A DNA stretch of 64,000 nt from positions 1,364,001-1,428,000 of the forward strand of contig OZ218960.1 of assembly GCA_965112735.1 (NCBI GenBank). Reading direction: 5' to 3'. The notes under the pieces were generated by a model. That model worked only from the letters and a program-made list of their open reading frames with translations, was not told where the DNA came from and ran no database searches. This DNA comes from Phaeosaccion multiseriatum. Its lineage: Eukaryota > Ochrophyta, other classes. Numbering within the stretch: the stretch's first letter is position 1; the number at the start of each line of letters is the position of its first letter. Positions 22,658 through 34,250 of this stretch are shown here, piece after piece. The translations under genes and the position numbers were made by a program.

Positions 22658-25600
22658 TCAGTCCAGCTTCATTCTCAGCCTGGTATGCGGCTCATCTTCC
22701 ACAAAGAGCACGCCTGTGTGCCAGCCCTCCGCCTCCAGACCGTCCAGAAAGGCTCCACACGCCTCCCCCTCTACCTCGTGCAGCGTCTCGGCCACCAGCG
22801 CCACATCCAATCGACCCTGAGGTCCCTTGGAGTCTAGCCCTAACACACGTGCTGTCGGAGCAACGTGGCCTTTCCGGTCCTCCTCCTCCCCTCTGCTCCT
22901 CTCTCCTACGACGATGCCCCTCTCCTGCAGCTTCTCTCGGACGAGGTGGGCGTGGTAAAGAGCGCGAAGCACATGGTGCGTCTCGGCGCCTTGCAAGAGC
23001 ATGACCTTGACCACGGCAGTAGCCGCAGTGGCAGCAGTTGGTGATACAGTAGTCGCATGCTTCATGTTCACCTGATAGGATGGGGACGGGGGGTCCGTTC
23101 GAAGGGGTTGGGGAAGGGAGGGATGAGGATGAGGATGAGGATGAGGGTGAGGGTGAGGGTGAGGATGAGAATTATGAGAAAGGTGCGATGAGGACAATCG
23201 TGCAAAGGACGAAGAGAAGACATTTCAAAGAGTGAAGGGAGAGAAGAAGAAGAAGAAGAAGAAGAAGAAGAAGAAGAAGAAGAAGAAGAAGAAGAAGAAG
23301 AAGAAGAAGAAGAAGAAGAAGAAGAAGAAGAAGAAGAAGAAGAAGATGGGAAAGGAGGCCACAAGCCAAAGCCCACACAAGACTCACCCTTGCCGCCAGC
23401 AGATAGCCGTGCTGCTCCCCCCCCATGCAGTCTCGAACTTGTTGCAGCTCTTGCCAAGACGCCACCGCACCCTCCAGCCCGCAGCCAAAGTCAATCGACA
23501 CAGACACAGACGCAGGGCGGTGTAACGGGCCTCCTCCCGGGGGGCTGTTGCGGTTGCTGCTTGAAGAGTGGTGCTCTGTGTCCAGGGGCAGCCCGAGGCG
23601 CCGTCGGAGACCGTAGGTTACCATCTTCTCCTGCACAGACACCTCCTCGGGAGACAAGATCATGTGACCCCCTCCTGCCTGCTTGCTCTCCTCTGTCCTT
23701 GGCTCTGCATGCCAATTTCTGGCGCCGGTCTTCTCCGTCTTCTCCTTCCCTTCCTGCCTCTCCCCCTTCCCCCTCCTCTCCTCCTCCTGCCCCTCCTGCC
23801 CCTCCTGCCCACTCCTCCTTCTCCTGCCCCGCATGAGCAACTCGAAGCGCTGCATGTCCAGGGTGGGCATGGCCACATGTTTGAGCGCCGCATACGTGCT
23901 CGTCACATGCACCAGCGAAAAGCACACCGCCGCGGGGGCAATCACCCCCAAATCGGACCCCAAGTAACCCGACAATCCCACCCCCACCCCTGTACCCACC
24001 ATCGACGCCAAGATGGTCTGTGCCCCGGCTTTGGCGGTTACATCGGCCAAGTTCTCTTTATTGACAAGCGAGTTATTGATGGCCGCACGAGAGGCGCTCG
24101 CAGCCAAATACGACACGTTCTTGCCCACGTTGGCGACGGAGGCGATGGCGAGGAAGTGGGCCGTGAAGAGCGGACAAAGCAGCTCGAGGAGAGTAGCTAG
24201 GTCCAGCGAAACGGCCGCCACCATCCGCCACATCTGGTACGTTGCGGTGTTGGGGTTTGTGGGGTCAGGAGGAGAGCTATGGATTCCCGGGATATGGGGG
24301 TGTGGGGTTCGAGTTGGGGGGTATTCGCCCAGCAGCGAGGGTGTGAGGTGGGGTTCCGGGTCATGGCTTCTCTCTCTTCCCCCTCCCTCTGGTCAGTGCA
24401 ACAGCCCTTCCCCTCGGGGGGGGGGTGCAGCGGGAGGGCAGGACTACCAAGGAGGAGACAAAGAAAAAACAAACAAACGCAAGGCAAGCAAGCGAGGCAA
24501 GGCAAGGCAAAAGGCCCGACTGCAGAGACCTGACATGAAACCCCCATTTATGACCAAAACCCGACTCAACACCCCCCTTCATCCACTGCCATCCACTGTC
24601 ATCCACTGCCATCTTCCTCCCCACCTTCGGGTTTGAGTCAAAGCGCGTGTTGACGAGGCTTGAGAAGAGCACTCCCCCCAATTGCCCCAGACCGTCTTTG
24701 ATGACCCAATTCAGAGCGGCGGCCATGGGGATGGCACCCGATCCAAGCCCAACCGCATAGAGCTTCAGGGGAGGGTGAGGAGAGGGGAGAGGGGATGGCA
24801 GTGGATGGGGGGAAGGAATGGAGAGATGGAGAGGGGAAGGATCAGAAAAAGACGAGAGGGAGGGAGAGAGTCAGGTGCAAAAATTGACACAACATACACA
24901 CAAACACACACTGTCGTCGATGCTCTTGCAGCGCGTTGGCTCGGCCATCCTCCCCACTCTCCTCACCAGCGCTTGCATGGACATTACCCCCCCTGCGGCG
25001 GAAGCGGCCATGGCCAGGAACTGCCATCTGGCGTAGGGTGCGTAGGAAGCCTTGACGGACTCGGGATAGCCCACAGGGAGGACGTGTTGCAGGCCCATGT
25101 CGCCAACGGAGTAGAGACGCGCCTGGCAGCAAAAGGGAGGGGAGGGGGGGGGGGCACCCGAGTGAGGAGGAGGAGGAGGAGGAGGAGGAGGAGGAGGAGG
25201 AGGAGGAGGAGGAGGAGGAGGAGGAGGAGGAGGAGGAGGAGGAGGAGGAGGAGGAGGAGGAGGAGGAGGAGGAGGAGGAGGAGGAGGAGGAGGAGGAGGA
25301 GGCGGAGGAGGAGGAGGAGGGGGGAGGAGAAGATTGAAGGGCAAGACAAAGATGGACCATGCAAGGTACGAGAGTTGAGAGGGAGGTGGTGCGGGAGGAG
25401 ACCCAGTTGAGGGAAAGGAGGGAAGATACTATCAGCGGCTGGAGTGGGAGGCAAGGAGGCGATACAAGCAGAGGGAAGGATAGGCCTGGATGGGCTAGCG
25501 CAGAGGCCTCACTCACCATGACGCCGGTCCTCTCCTTTGCGTCTGCGCCTGCTGCCCGCTCACCATGCGAGGGATGGAAATCCCCCCGGTGCCGCCGCGC

Positions 25601-26122
25601 CGTCCCCTCCTCCTTCGCCGCACAGCAAAACAACAGCGGAATGAAATGAGCACATGGCTGTCAAGCCGGGAAACTTGCAGTGTTTATCCTTTGTCTTCCT
25701 TCCTCCGTCTCTCCCTCCCTTTTCCCCCTCCCTCCCCCTCTGCACCCATCCCATTTCCCCTCCCGTACCTGCTCCTGCGGTCCCCCGGACGCCAAGGTTC
25801 GCACGAAGTGCCGCACCTTGGCGTGAGACTCCGATGCACCGACGACTTGCGTGACCCCTATCACTGTGGGGCCTGAGGGGCTTGCTGGGGGCACGGCTTG
25901 TTGAGCCTCCTGGGAGGTGTCAGGCCGCAGTAGCAGCAGCAGCGGCAAGCAATGCAAGAGGGTTATTCTCATATTCTCTTCTCTCACGTAAGGGAACATC
26001 TGATGCAGCCTCCTCAGTTGGTGCGAGGACACGCAGCTCGACCGTACCTTCCACGTGCTACTGGAACTGCTGATACCTCGTCCTGGTGTTGCTCCTCCTC
26101 CCGATCCTCCTCCCGCCGCCGC

Positions 26123-26164
<42 letters not shown>

Positions 26165-26401
26165 GTCCCTGCTCCCGACCCACGGCCATCGTCGTCGAAA
26201 CAGCGATATGGAGCAATGCCGGTACGGCGAGAGGCCCAGCTTGCTCCCTGCTGCTTGCGCGCAACTCCTTGCTCGTATCATTGATCGAGCAGCCCCGGCT
26301 TTTGCAGTGGCATGATAGGAAGAGGGCACCGATGGTGAGCACAATGAGGCCCTTGTTGCCAGGCCATGCCGCCAGCAGCGGCCACACGCCCTCCCCTGCA
26401 T
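22658..26401 (-). CDS. RUS/DUF647 family membrane protein
   Basis: Six minus-strand exons in continuous phase (26401-25769, 25612-25517, 25122-24967, 24762-24625, 24233-23388, 23071-22658) give about 760 residues. The root UVB-sensitive signature is spread over them: HVLPVGYPESVKASYAPYAR, MSMQALLYAVGLGSGAIP, LNWVIKDGLGQLGGVLF, NTRFDSNPKMWRMVAAV, ANVGKNVSYLAASASRAAIN and NKENLADVTAKAGAQTI. The C-terminal exon has the expected FLDGLEAEGWHTGVL-type ending. RUS proteins act in plastid or vesicle-linked stress, auxin and vitamin B6 responses in plants; their biochemistry is uncertain. The N-terminal exon is Ala/Arg/Ser-rich and may include targeting information, and its start (ATG at 26401) is the least certain part. 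The last exon starts with a copy of the interspersed motif, read as VSPTAATAA. Confidence 0.88.
23244..23346. repeat. (GAA)n array in RUS intron 5
   Basis: About 33 uninterrupted GAA units between exons 24233-23388 and 23071-22658. It reads as TTC on the gene's coding strand, forming an extended polypyrimidine tract. Confidence 0.97.
25164..25325. repeat. (GGA)n array in RUS intron 2
   Basis: Over 50 GGA/GAG units ending about 40 bases before the exon at 25122. It reads as TCC on the coding strand, again as a pyrimidine tract leading to the acceptor. The simple repeat creates false poly-Pro, poly-Ser, poly-Leu and poly-Arg frames. Confidence 0.97.
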
Positions 26402-26587
26402 GGCAACAGCGTGGCTGGGAGAAGAAAGACGAGGTAAAGAGTTAAGAGTTAATTAAGTGCCATCTATGGTTGTCTAAAAGTAATGGCTCACCATGTAGAG
26501 GGATTCGAATGTGGCAGTCACAACTGGCAGAGTTGCAGTTTAAGCTTCTCGTGCGCATAACGGAAAGCTAGGTGGAGCTCACTTTTA
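26402..26587. promoter_or_regulatory. Short head-to-head promoter region, RUS/DENN
   Basis: Only 186 bp separates the divergent start codons at 26401 (-) and 26588 (+), so a shared bidirectional promoter is inferred. This segment is noticeably richer in A+T than its surroundings. No consensus TATA box is obvious. Confidence 0.45.
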
Positions 26588-29500
26588 ATGACCATGGCTA
26601 CAGGAGAGATGGAAGGAGACGCTGCAGCCGCTAGCCAAGAGAAAAAGGCCGTGAGGGCTGCGAAGAAGTGGAAGCAGAAGTACGAGAGGGAGACGCAGGT
26701 GAGGAGAGACAAGAAAGAAGGGAAAGAACTTCCAGCAAGATCTGCTATCTATGTCCCTCTTGCTCCGCACACTCACTAGAAGGTCTTTACCCCCCCCCCC
26801 CCCTCCTTCTCGTCCCCAATTCACTCTTCTCAAAGACCAATGCCGAGCTCGGCCGACGTGTGAGCACCTGGAAAGCCAACGCCGCCCGAGCCAATGATAT
26901 ACGAACCGATGCCGAGGCGCAGCTCACAGCCCTTGAATCGTCAAGTCGAGATGCCGTCGCCGCCGTCAAGCACGACCTCGACAGGCTTCGCCGTACAGCC
27001 AAGTCAAGCACATCGGAGCTCCAAGCCCAGCTCAAAGAACAGCAGGCCACCGCGAGAGAGCGGGAAGAGAGCCTGAGACAGCAGGTAGCGAAATTGCAGG
27101 CTTCGTACCGCGAGCAAGAGGCATGCCTGAGGCTCCAAACGGCGGACTTCCAAGACGCGTCGAGAGAGAGGGAGGCAATGTTGCGGCAGGAGCTCCAGGA
27201 GATGCAGAGTTTGCATCGGCGCCGAGAGGCGGGGCTGCTGCAACAAGTCGAGCAGTTACAGTGCTCCTATAGAGAGGAGGGCTTCCAGCTGCAGGAGTAT
27301 CAGGTGGGTAAAAGAGAGAGGGAGGGAGGAGGGGGGAGGAGGAGAGAGATGGTAGCGGGGGGGGGGGAGGGGAGAGGGGGGGAGGTGATTGGGAAGGGGG
27401 GAAAGGGAAAGGGGGCTCAGTTCACGCGCACTTCAATTCCACTCTCCCCACTCCCCCCCCACTGTCCATACGGCTTGGGCTTGCCTTGTTCGTGGCTGCA
27501 TATCGTCACACACAGGTTGCCGGCCGTGAGCGAGAGGCAATCCTTCGCCACGCTCTGGAGGACGCCGAGATTAAACATCAAGGCTCGATTTTGGGGCTCG
27601 AGCAGCAGATAGCACAACTGGAGGTGTCATGCAGGGATAAGGACGCCACTATTCAAGAAATGGAGGGAGACCAACGGGAGAGAGAGGACGGACTGCGCAG
27701 GCAAATGAAGCTGAGCCAGGCCCTGGGGACGGAGAGAGAGACGGCCTTACGGCAGCAGGTGGAGGAGCTGCAGCGCCAGTTAGAAGAAGCCTTGGCGACG
27801 ACCACCCGGGGGGGTAGGGTTCGACGAAGAACCAAGGACTGTGGCAAGGGCGGTAGTCGCAGCGGCAGCAGGGAAGGGGTGAAGAAGGCCAATGAGTGGA
27901 CCATGACGGCGGATGAGTGGGGGCGAAGGAGGGCACCGGCGAGTGGGAGTAGCAGTGACGGTGGCTACGGTATGGGTGGACGTGTTGGTGCTCGGGCAGG
28001 TCGTAAGGCGTCGCCAGCCCCGGCCCTGGCGACTGCTGCGGATGAGCTGAATCTTCACTTGAGTCGCTCGCTTGCAGAGAGGACAAACGCTCTAGCAGGG
28101 GAGGCTACTTGCCGCAATGATGAGGATGATGGGGATGATGGTGGTGAAGAGGTGGAGACGATGGTTGAGGAGGAGGAGCAGGAGGACGACGACGAGGAGG
28201 AGAAGGGAGAGGAGGAAGAGGAGGATGAGGAGCAGGAGGAGGAGGAGGAGGAGGAGGAGGAGGAGGAGGAGGACGAGGACGAGGAGTGCAGGGGAGTAAG
28301 AGGAAACAGGGGCAGAGAGCGCTCCGGGGCCATGCATTCTTCAAAGAGAGGGAATGGGAGAGCGTTTACTCGCTTTCGTGACGCATTGAGGCGACTGGAG
28401 AGAGGCTCCGCGGCTGGCGTGGCGGGGGGGGTAGAGGAGGAGGAGGAGGAGGAGGAGGAGGAGGAGGAGGAGGAGGAGGAGGAGGAGGAGGAGGAGGAGG
28501 AGGAGCCTATGGCAAGGCTCTGCCCCCCACGGGTGGACGGGCGCGGCGGATATGGTGGTGGGATGGAAGGCCGTGACAGAGGTAGGGGCAGGGGAAGCGG
28601 TGACTGCGAGTCTGCCTCGGCCTCGGATTCCGACGGAACGTCCGACGGAACATCCGACGGAACATCCGACGGAATGTCCGAATTTCGGGACATGGACAGC
28701 GCCAGAGACCGCGTCTTGTCCTCGAGCAGCGAGGAGGAGGAGCAGCAGCAGGAGGAGGAGGAGGGGCAGGAGGAGGAGGGAGGGGGGGCGTCTCCCGTCG
28801 AGACTGGCCGCCGCGAGAAAGAACGTGGGCATGTCCTCCGTCTTCCTGTGTCGAGTGTGCGCGATACAGGCAATGTCTTGGTCAGCCCGATGGTAGCCGT
28901 GCCGGTTCCTCCTCCTTCTCCTGCCGGAGGGGATGGTGGGAGGCGGGCAAGACGAAGAGACCAAGCCGCAGCCGCTGCTGTAACCGCCACAGAGGAGGGG
29001 TGGCGAGGGAAGAGCGATAGTGAGAACGATAGCGGTAGCGATGGGCCGCCATCGAGGAGCAGGAGCAGCAGCAGCAGCAGCAGCAGAAGGAGGAGGAGGG
29101 GGGGGAGGATGAGGAGGAGAGAAGCAGGCTTTGTGAGAGGGACGGAACACTCGGACTCTGAGTCCTCCGACGGCGGCGAAGATCAGGGACAGGGCCAGAG
29201 GCAGGGAGAGGAGAAGGATGTGATGGTGGAGGAGGATGATGATGATGATAATGATGATGATGATGATGATGAGGTGGAGGAGGAGGAGGAGGTGGAGGAG
29301 GAGGAGGAGGAGGAGAAGGAGGAGAAGGATGAGGAGGAGGAGGAGGAGGAGGAGGAGGAGGAGGAGGAGGAGGAGGAGGAGGACGAAATGGTGGAGGAGG
29401 AGGAGGAGGAGGAGGACGACGAGGAGGAGGGCCCGCGCATCCGAGAGCTTTACAAGTACGAGTTTGGCAGCGGGGGGGACGGGTCAGGCGGGCCGGGCGG

Positions 29501-30261
29501 TTACAACAGTGCCCTCAGCTCCGCCACGAGCGATGTTTCCGAGGCTACAGGGGGAGGAGGAGGAGGAGGAGGAGGAGGAGGAGGAGGAGGAGGAGGAGGA
29601 GGAGGAGGAGGAGGAGGAGGAGGAGGAGGAGGAGGAGGAGGAGGAGGAGGAGGAGGAGGAGGAGGAGGAGGAGGAGGAGGAGGAGAAGGAAGAGGGGGGG
29701 GGGCTAACGGAGAGGTGTTTGCGTCTGCACCGGTAGCGGAGGACTATGTAGAGCATGTTCGGTCACGAAAGAGCGTATCGTCGGAGATTGAGAGGAAGGA
29801 GAAGAAGGGAAAGGAAAGGCAGCAGGAGGAGGAGGACGAGGACGAGGACGACCCCGCAGCAGGGCATGAGGCGGGAAAGGTGGGAGGTAGAGAGGAGACA
29901 GCCACAGAGGGTGGTGGTGGTGCTGCTGCTGCTGCTCCTAGTACAGCTGCTCGTGCTACCGCTGCTCGTGTTGGTCCTAGAGCAGGACAGAATGGCTCCG
30001 CTGCGGCAGTGGTGGAAGTGGCGGTGGCTGCTGACAATAGCAAGCAAGTACCTGCTCCACCGGCGGGCAGCGCCCCGGGGGGGCAAGGAGGGAGCCTTTT
30101 CGAGAGTTTTTTGGTGGTGGGTATTCCTGATGAGTGGGACCTTGATAGCCTTCTTCGAAGGGAGCGGGCAAGGGCGGAAGGGAGAAGAAGGGAGGAGGAC
30201 GAGGAGGGGCCGGGCGGAGGGAAGGGGAAGGGCAGGTTTGGGAAGAGAAGGAGGAGGAGAA

Positions 30262-30297
<36 letters not shown>

Positions 30298-33200
30298 CGA
30301 TTGAGGCAACTCTCTCGCCCTCTTCCTGTTCTTCAGCGGTATGGTCCGGGTCAGGGGGAGAAGACACGGTTGAGATGGTTGAGACCACCAAGTCGCCCTC
30401 GCCTTCGAGCAGAATCAGTGGGCTACTGAGCTCACCGAGAGAGGTCGCAGGAAAGCTTGCAAAGAAGGTCAAGGCGAACTCTCCTTCTTTCTTCGGTTCC
30501 AGTACCGGCAGAAGCAGGAGGCGGAGCAGCGATGCAAGTGGAGGTGGTGCGGGTGGTGATACGAAGATGAAGGAGAACCGCGCTGCCGGTAGTCGCGGAG
30601 GTGGTGGGGAGGAGGAGGGAAGTGGCGCCAACAACACCAATGCTCACACTGCTCACAGTGCCAGTGCTAGTGGAGGAGGGGGGGAGGGTGCAACGCCAAT
30701 CGACCCCACGGAGGCGATCTTGCACCACTCCTACTACGCAGACAGAGTCACAGATGGCAGTCGTGTAGTCCCAAATGGCAGCAGCAGCAGCAGCAGCAGT
30801 GGAGGGAGGATTCGACTTGCCCCACAAGTCCTCTGGCGCTACCCAGAGAAGGGACCCCTCCCCTGCTCAAACGTGGCTGACTACTGCTTCCCCCGGGGTG
30901 TGCAGCTGCTCCCCATGAACTTCAATGCCTCCATGAGTGGACTCAATGAGGTGCTGTATGGATCGCGCACCTCGCAGCGGAACGACACCTCCTTCGTCTT
31001 TCTGTTTCAAGGGGACCTGGGCTACAGCGGAAGAGGAGAAGACGCAGGAGGAGGAGCAGGAGGGGGAGGGGGAGGGGGAGGGGGAGGGGAAGAGGAGGAG
31101 CCAAATGAGAGCCCCAGAATGTATGGCGTGTGCGTCATCTTTCCTCGGTTGCACATTGCCGACGCTGTTGCCGCTGCCGCTCGACTTGGAAACCCTCCTT
31201 CTCCTGCTGCCCCCAAGGGCGGAGGAGGAGGCGGAAGAGGAGGAGGAAGAGAAGGGGCGACACGTGACAGCCGGCGAGATGACGACGCCGTTGAGATGGA
31301 GAGTATCGACCTCGATGTGGACGATGACGGCGGTGAGCAGCGCCCCTACGGAGGCGATCAGGGTCAAAGCGAGGAGGAGGGGGGAGGAGAGGGCGAGCAT
31401 GAACAAGAGGGCGCCGGAGTTGGGCAAGAGCAGGAGGAGGAGGAGGAGGAGGAGGAGGAGGAGGAGGAGGAGGAGGAGGGCGTGATGGCGGATGAGCCAG
31501 AGCGCAGCACGGATCCTTTGGAGCACCAGGTGCAATGCTGCTACTGCCTCCTCAGTAGGCACCCTTTCTTTCAACTGCACTTCCGGGTAAGATGGGTCGA
31601 GTCGGGATCCGGGGGGGCTGTATGGATGGCAGCAGATGGATGGATGGATCGAACAGCGATGCCCCCCTCCCTCTCCCGGCCCTTACACCTCTAGATAGCC
31701 TTATCTTTCTTGCCTCTTCTTCCCTTGCCTTGCCTTCCCTTTCCTTTCCTGCCTCCTAACCCAACCCAACCCATCCTAACTCAACCCAACCCAACCATTA
31801 ATCCTCCACCCCGAAAAAGGTCATTTGGGACGCTCTCGCCGCGGAGCGACTCATGCGTACTCGCGTCATCGCTCGCGCCGTCAACAAGGCATCTGCCTCC
31901 GCCTCTGCCTCCTCCTCCTCCTCCTCCTCCTCTTCTTCTTCTTCTTCAGACCAAGGTCAACACAGGGGGGGTGGGGACGTGCTGAGCCCAGAGGCCATCT
32001 GCAGCGTCTATGTCTCCATCGCACGCAAACAGAGAAAGCTCCTTCGGCATGTTGCCAAGCGGCTCCTTGCCGTGCCGGTGCCTTACCCGGGGGGGGAAGT
32101 GGCATTTGCCGTGCATCCAGACCTGCCGCCAGTGGAGTACACGAGACCCCACAAATTCTCGTCGATTGGGCATCGGACGCCCAAGTATGTGGTGCTACAT
32201 CATCAGCTCATCGACGGTGTCAGCGACTGGGTACTGCCGGTGCTGCTGGCCTGGCTACCCCCTCGTACCCTCATGTTTGTCGTCGGAGCTCTCATGCGTG
32301 AGTCTCAGGTGATTGTGGTGTCGTCAAGACTTGGTCTGGTGTCAGCAACGGTGCTCGGGTTGGTGTCTCTCCTCCGGCCCTTGTTGTGGATGGGTCCCGT
32401 GATACCCATTCTTCCCCTGGAGATGATGGACATGCTGGACGCGCCTTTGCCGTACGTGATTGGGGTGCCCACACCCCCCAATAAGGCCCACTTTCCCCTC
32501 CTCGACCCCAAGACCTTCCCCAGTGGGCAGCTCGTGCTGGATATGGACGAGAGAAAGGTCATCTTAGCGGAAGCGGATCGCGTGGCCGATGAGCAATACC
32601 ACCTCTATCACGACCCCAATGAAGGCAACATCGCCAGTACCCAAGCAGACGCACTTCATCACCCTCCTCTCGCTCGGACCAGCACCAACAAGAGCAGGAG
32701 CAGCAGCGGCAGTGGTAGAATCAGTAGCAGCAGCAACAGCAGCAGTAGTGGCAGCAGCGTACGGAGGCCTCGGCGGCTTAGTCATCCTGAGGTGCCCCGC
32801 AGTGAGGCTCTGTTGAGTCGTCTGGAGCCCCTGGCGAGAGGCTTGACTGAGCATCAGCACCAGTTCAGCACCGCGGACAATGTGCCACTCTACGCGCCCA
32901 CACACAAGCAAAAGCTCACAGCGGCGGCGTATGCGGATGTTGTGAGTGAGTACATTCGCGGAGTCTGCGATGCGACCTCGGAGCGGGAGCGACAAGCCGC
33001 GATGGCAGCAGATGCAGGAGCACCAGCCGTTGGTAGTACAGCAGCAGGTGCAGGCTACGGCAAGAGCAGTGGTAGCAGCAACAGCAGCGGCGGCGGCGGC
33101 GGCGGCGGCGGCAGCGGCACTGGCATCTTCCGGGGCAACGCGGATGGAGTAAGAGCAGGAGAACTCATGCCTAGGCCCATCGGTAGTGACGGAGGAGGTG

Positions 33201-33352
33201 TTGCGCCGTCCTTTGGTGGCGAGGGGGCCCTCCTGGCGGGGCACGGGCGAGGTGTGCTGTCGGCATGGTCAGGGGACTCTTGTAGCTTCTTGGAGGACTT
33301 TGCTCGTACCCAGGCCTTTGACACGCACCAGCATCTGGCGGGAAGGGGCTGA
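26588..33352 (+). CDS. DENN-domain protein with coiled coil and giant acidic/Gly tracts
   Basis: Four exons (26588-26698, 26836-27303, 27516-31586, 31820-33352), all phase 0, encode 2060 residues. The first 400 or so residues are coiled-coil (repeated REREAxLRQQVxxLQxS heptads). A very long disordered region of poly-Glu, poly-Ser and an uninterrupted Gly tract of about 45 residues follows. The C-terminal third carries a tripartite DENN module: an upstream part (LWRYPEKGPLPCSNVADYCF, FPRGVQLLP, FVFLFQGDLG, YGVCVIFPR) and the core (KYVVLHHQLIDGVSDWVLPV, SQVIVVSSRLGLVSATVLGL, WMGPVIPILPLEMMDMLDAP, LPYVIGV). DENN domains are guanine-nucleotide exchange factors for Rab GTPases, so a role in membrane trafficking is expected. 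The second ATG at 26594 is an equally possible start. One interspersed motif copy (33024-33047) is coding (AVGSTAAG). Confidence 0.9.
28433..28505. repeat. Coding (GAG)n array, poly-Glu frame
   Basis: Uninterrupted GAG codons in DENN exon 3. Similar but interrupted acidic arrays lie at about 28165-28285, 29270-29430 and 31430-31480. Confidence 0.95.
28628..28680. repeat. Coding 12-nt repeat, (Ser-Asp-Gly-Thr)n
   Basis: About four copies of a 12-base unit (TCCGACGGAACA-like) in DENN exon 3, giving SDGTSDGTSDGTSDGM in the acidic disordered region. Confidence 0.9.
29550..29688. repeat. Coding (GGA)n array, poly-Gly frame
   Basis: About 45 GGA codons in DENN exon 3. The same purine trinucleotide repeat encodes poly-Glu elsewhere in this exon because it sits in another frame. 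Confidence 0.97.
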
Positions 33353-34250
33353 AGTCAGTTCAAGTTTTCAGTTTGCAGGGATCGATATATAATGTCGAAG
33401 CTTCTGTAGTCCATGAGGCGACAAGGGGCTGAAGTCAATGATGCGACAAGCGACAAGGGGTGGGATGTGGTTTAGGAGCGTTTGACAGGGGCGCTGAGGG
33501 GCGTGGATGGTGTGTTAGATGTGTATTCGTCCCCAAGAGGGGGAGGGGAAGGGAGTGAGGAAGGGTGGAGCGAGGGGACGTGAGAGGAGAAACCGCACTG
33601 ATAGGGGATAGTGCGGCGGGTGGTGACAGCTACCGATGGGGGGGAAGAAGCAAGAGCTCTTGGCAACTTGTGAATCAATGAAGCAAATCAGACAGACCAG
33701 AGTGAGAGAGGGCGCGCAATTTCAATACTTTAACTCCCAAGAGTGAGCGAGCGAGCAGGAAGACTGTGCCTTTCGGTCGGTCTGCAGTTGTGAGGGTATA
33801 TGCCAACCTTGCGACGTGAGCAGCAGCGGCAGAAGCAAAGCAAGAGGCCCAGAACTGCTGAAACGATCCCATGTACTTGTGCCATGCGCTTTTGCTACCC
33901 GCTGCTCGCTTGCTGTTCATACGCTCTCTCCCTTCTTCTGCCCTCCCTCTCTCTATTGATAACATTCAATCAAGCAAAGGCCGGGACGGTTTCTCACGAC
34001 TCTGCGGATCGGGCGCCGACTCATGGTCGCTTGCCCAGTCTTTCGACAGAGCATGGCCCCGCTCCTGATGCGCCACCGGTCAGAGCGCCGCTTTCGCCGC
34101 TGCTCCTGTTGGTTGCTTCTGCTGGTGCGCCTGCTGCTTCTCCCCTCTTCGCTGTCCACCACATCTAAACGAGGCACTCATGCCATTCACGCTACTCACG
34201 CCGGCCCAACAGCCGCGACAGGCAACACGTCGCACACGAGTTCGAGGGGT
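33353..34250. other. Convergent 3' region, DENN and DEAH helicase
   Basis: Lies between the DENN stop at 33352 and the minus-strand helicase stop at 34251, so it should hold both 3' UTRs. It includes a short direct repeat (GACAAGGGGCTGAAGTCA at about 33350 and 33420). A plus-strand frame 33884-34168 (94 codons) begins with a hydrophobic signal-like stretch (MRFCYPLLACCSYALSLLL) but has no other support. Confidence 0.45.

Noticed and set aside
24682-25410. Arg-rich 242-codon plus-strand frame and poly-Pro/Leu/Ser minus frames
   Set aside because: Created by the (GGA)n array in a RUS intron.
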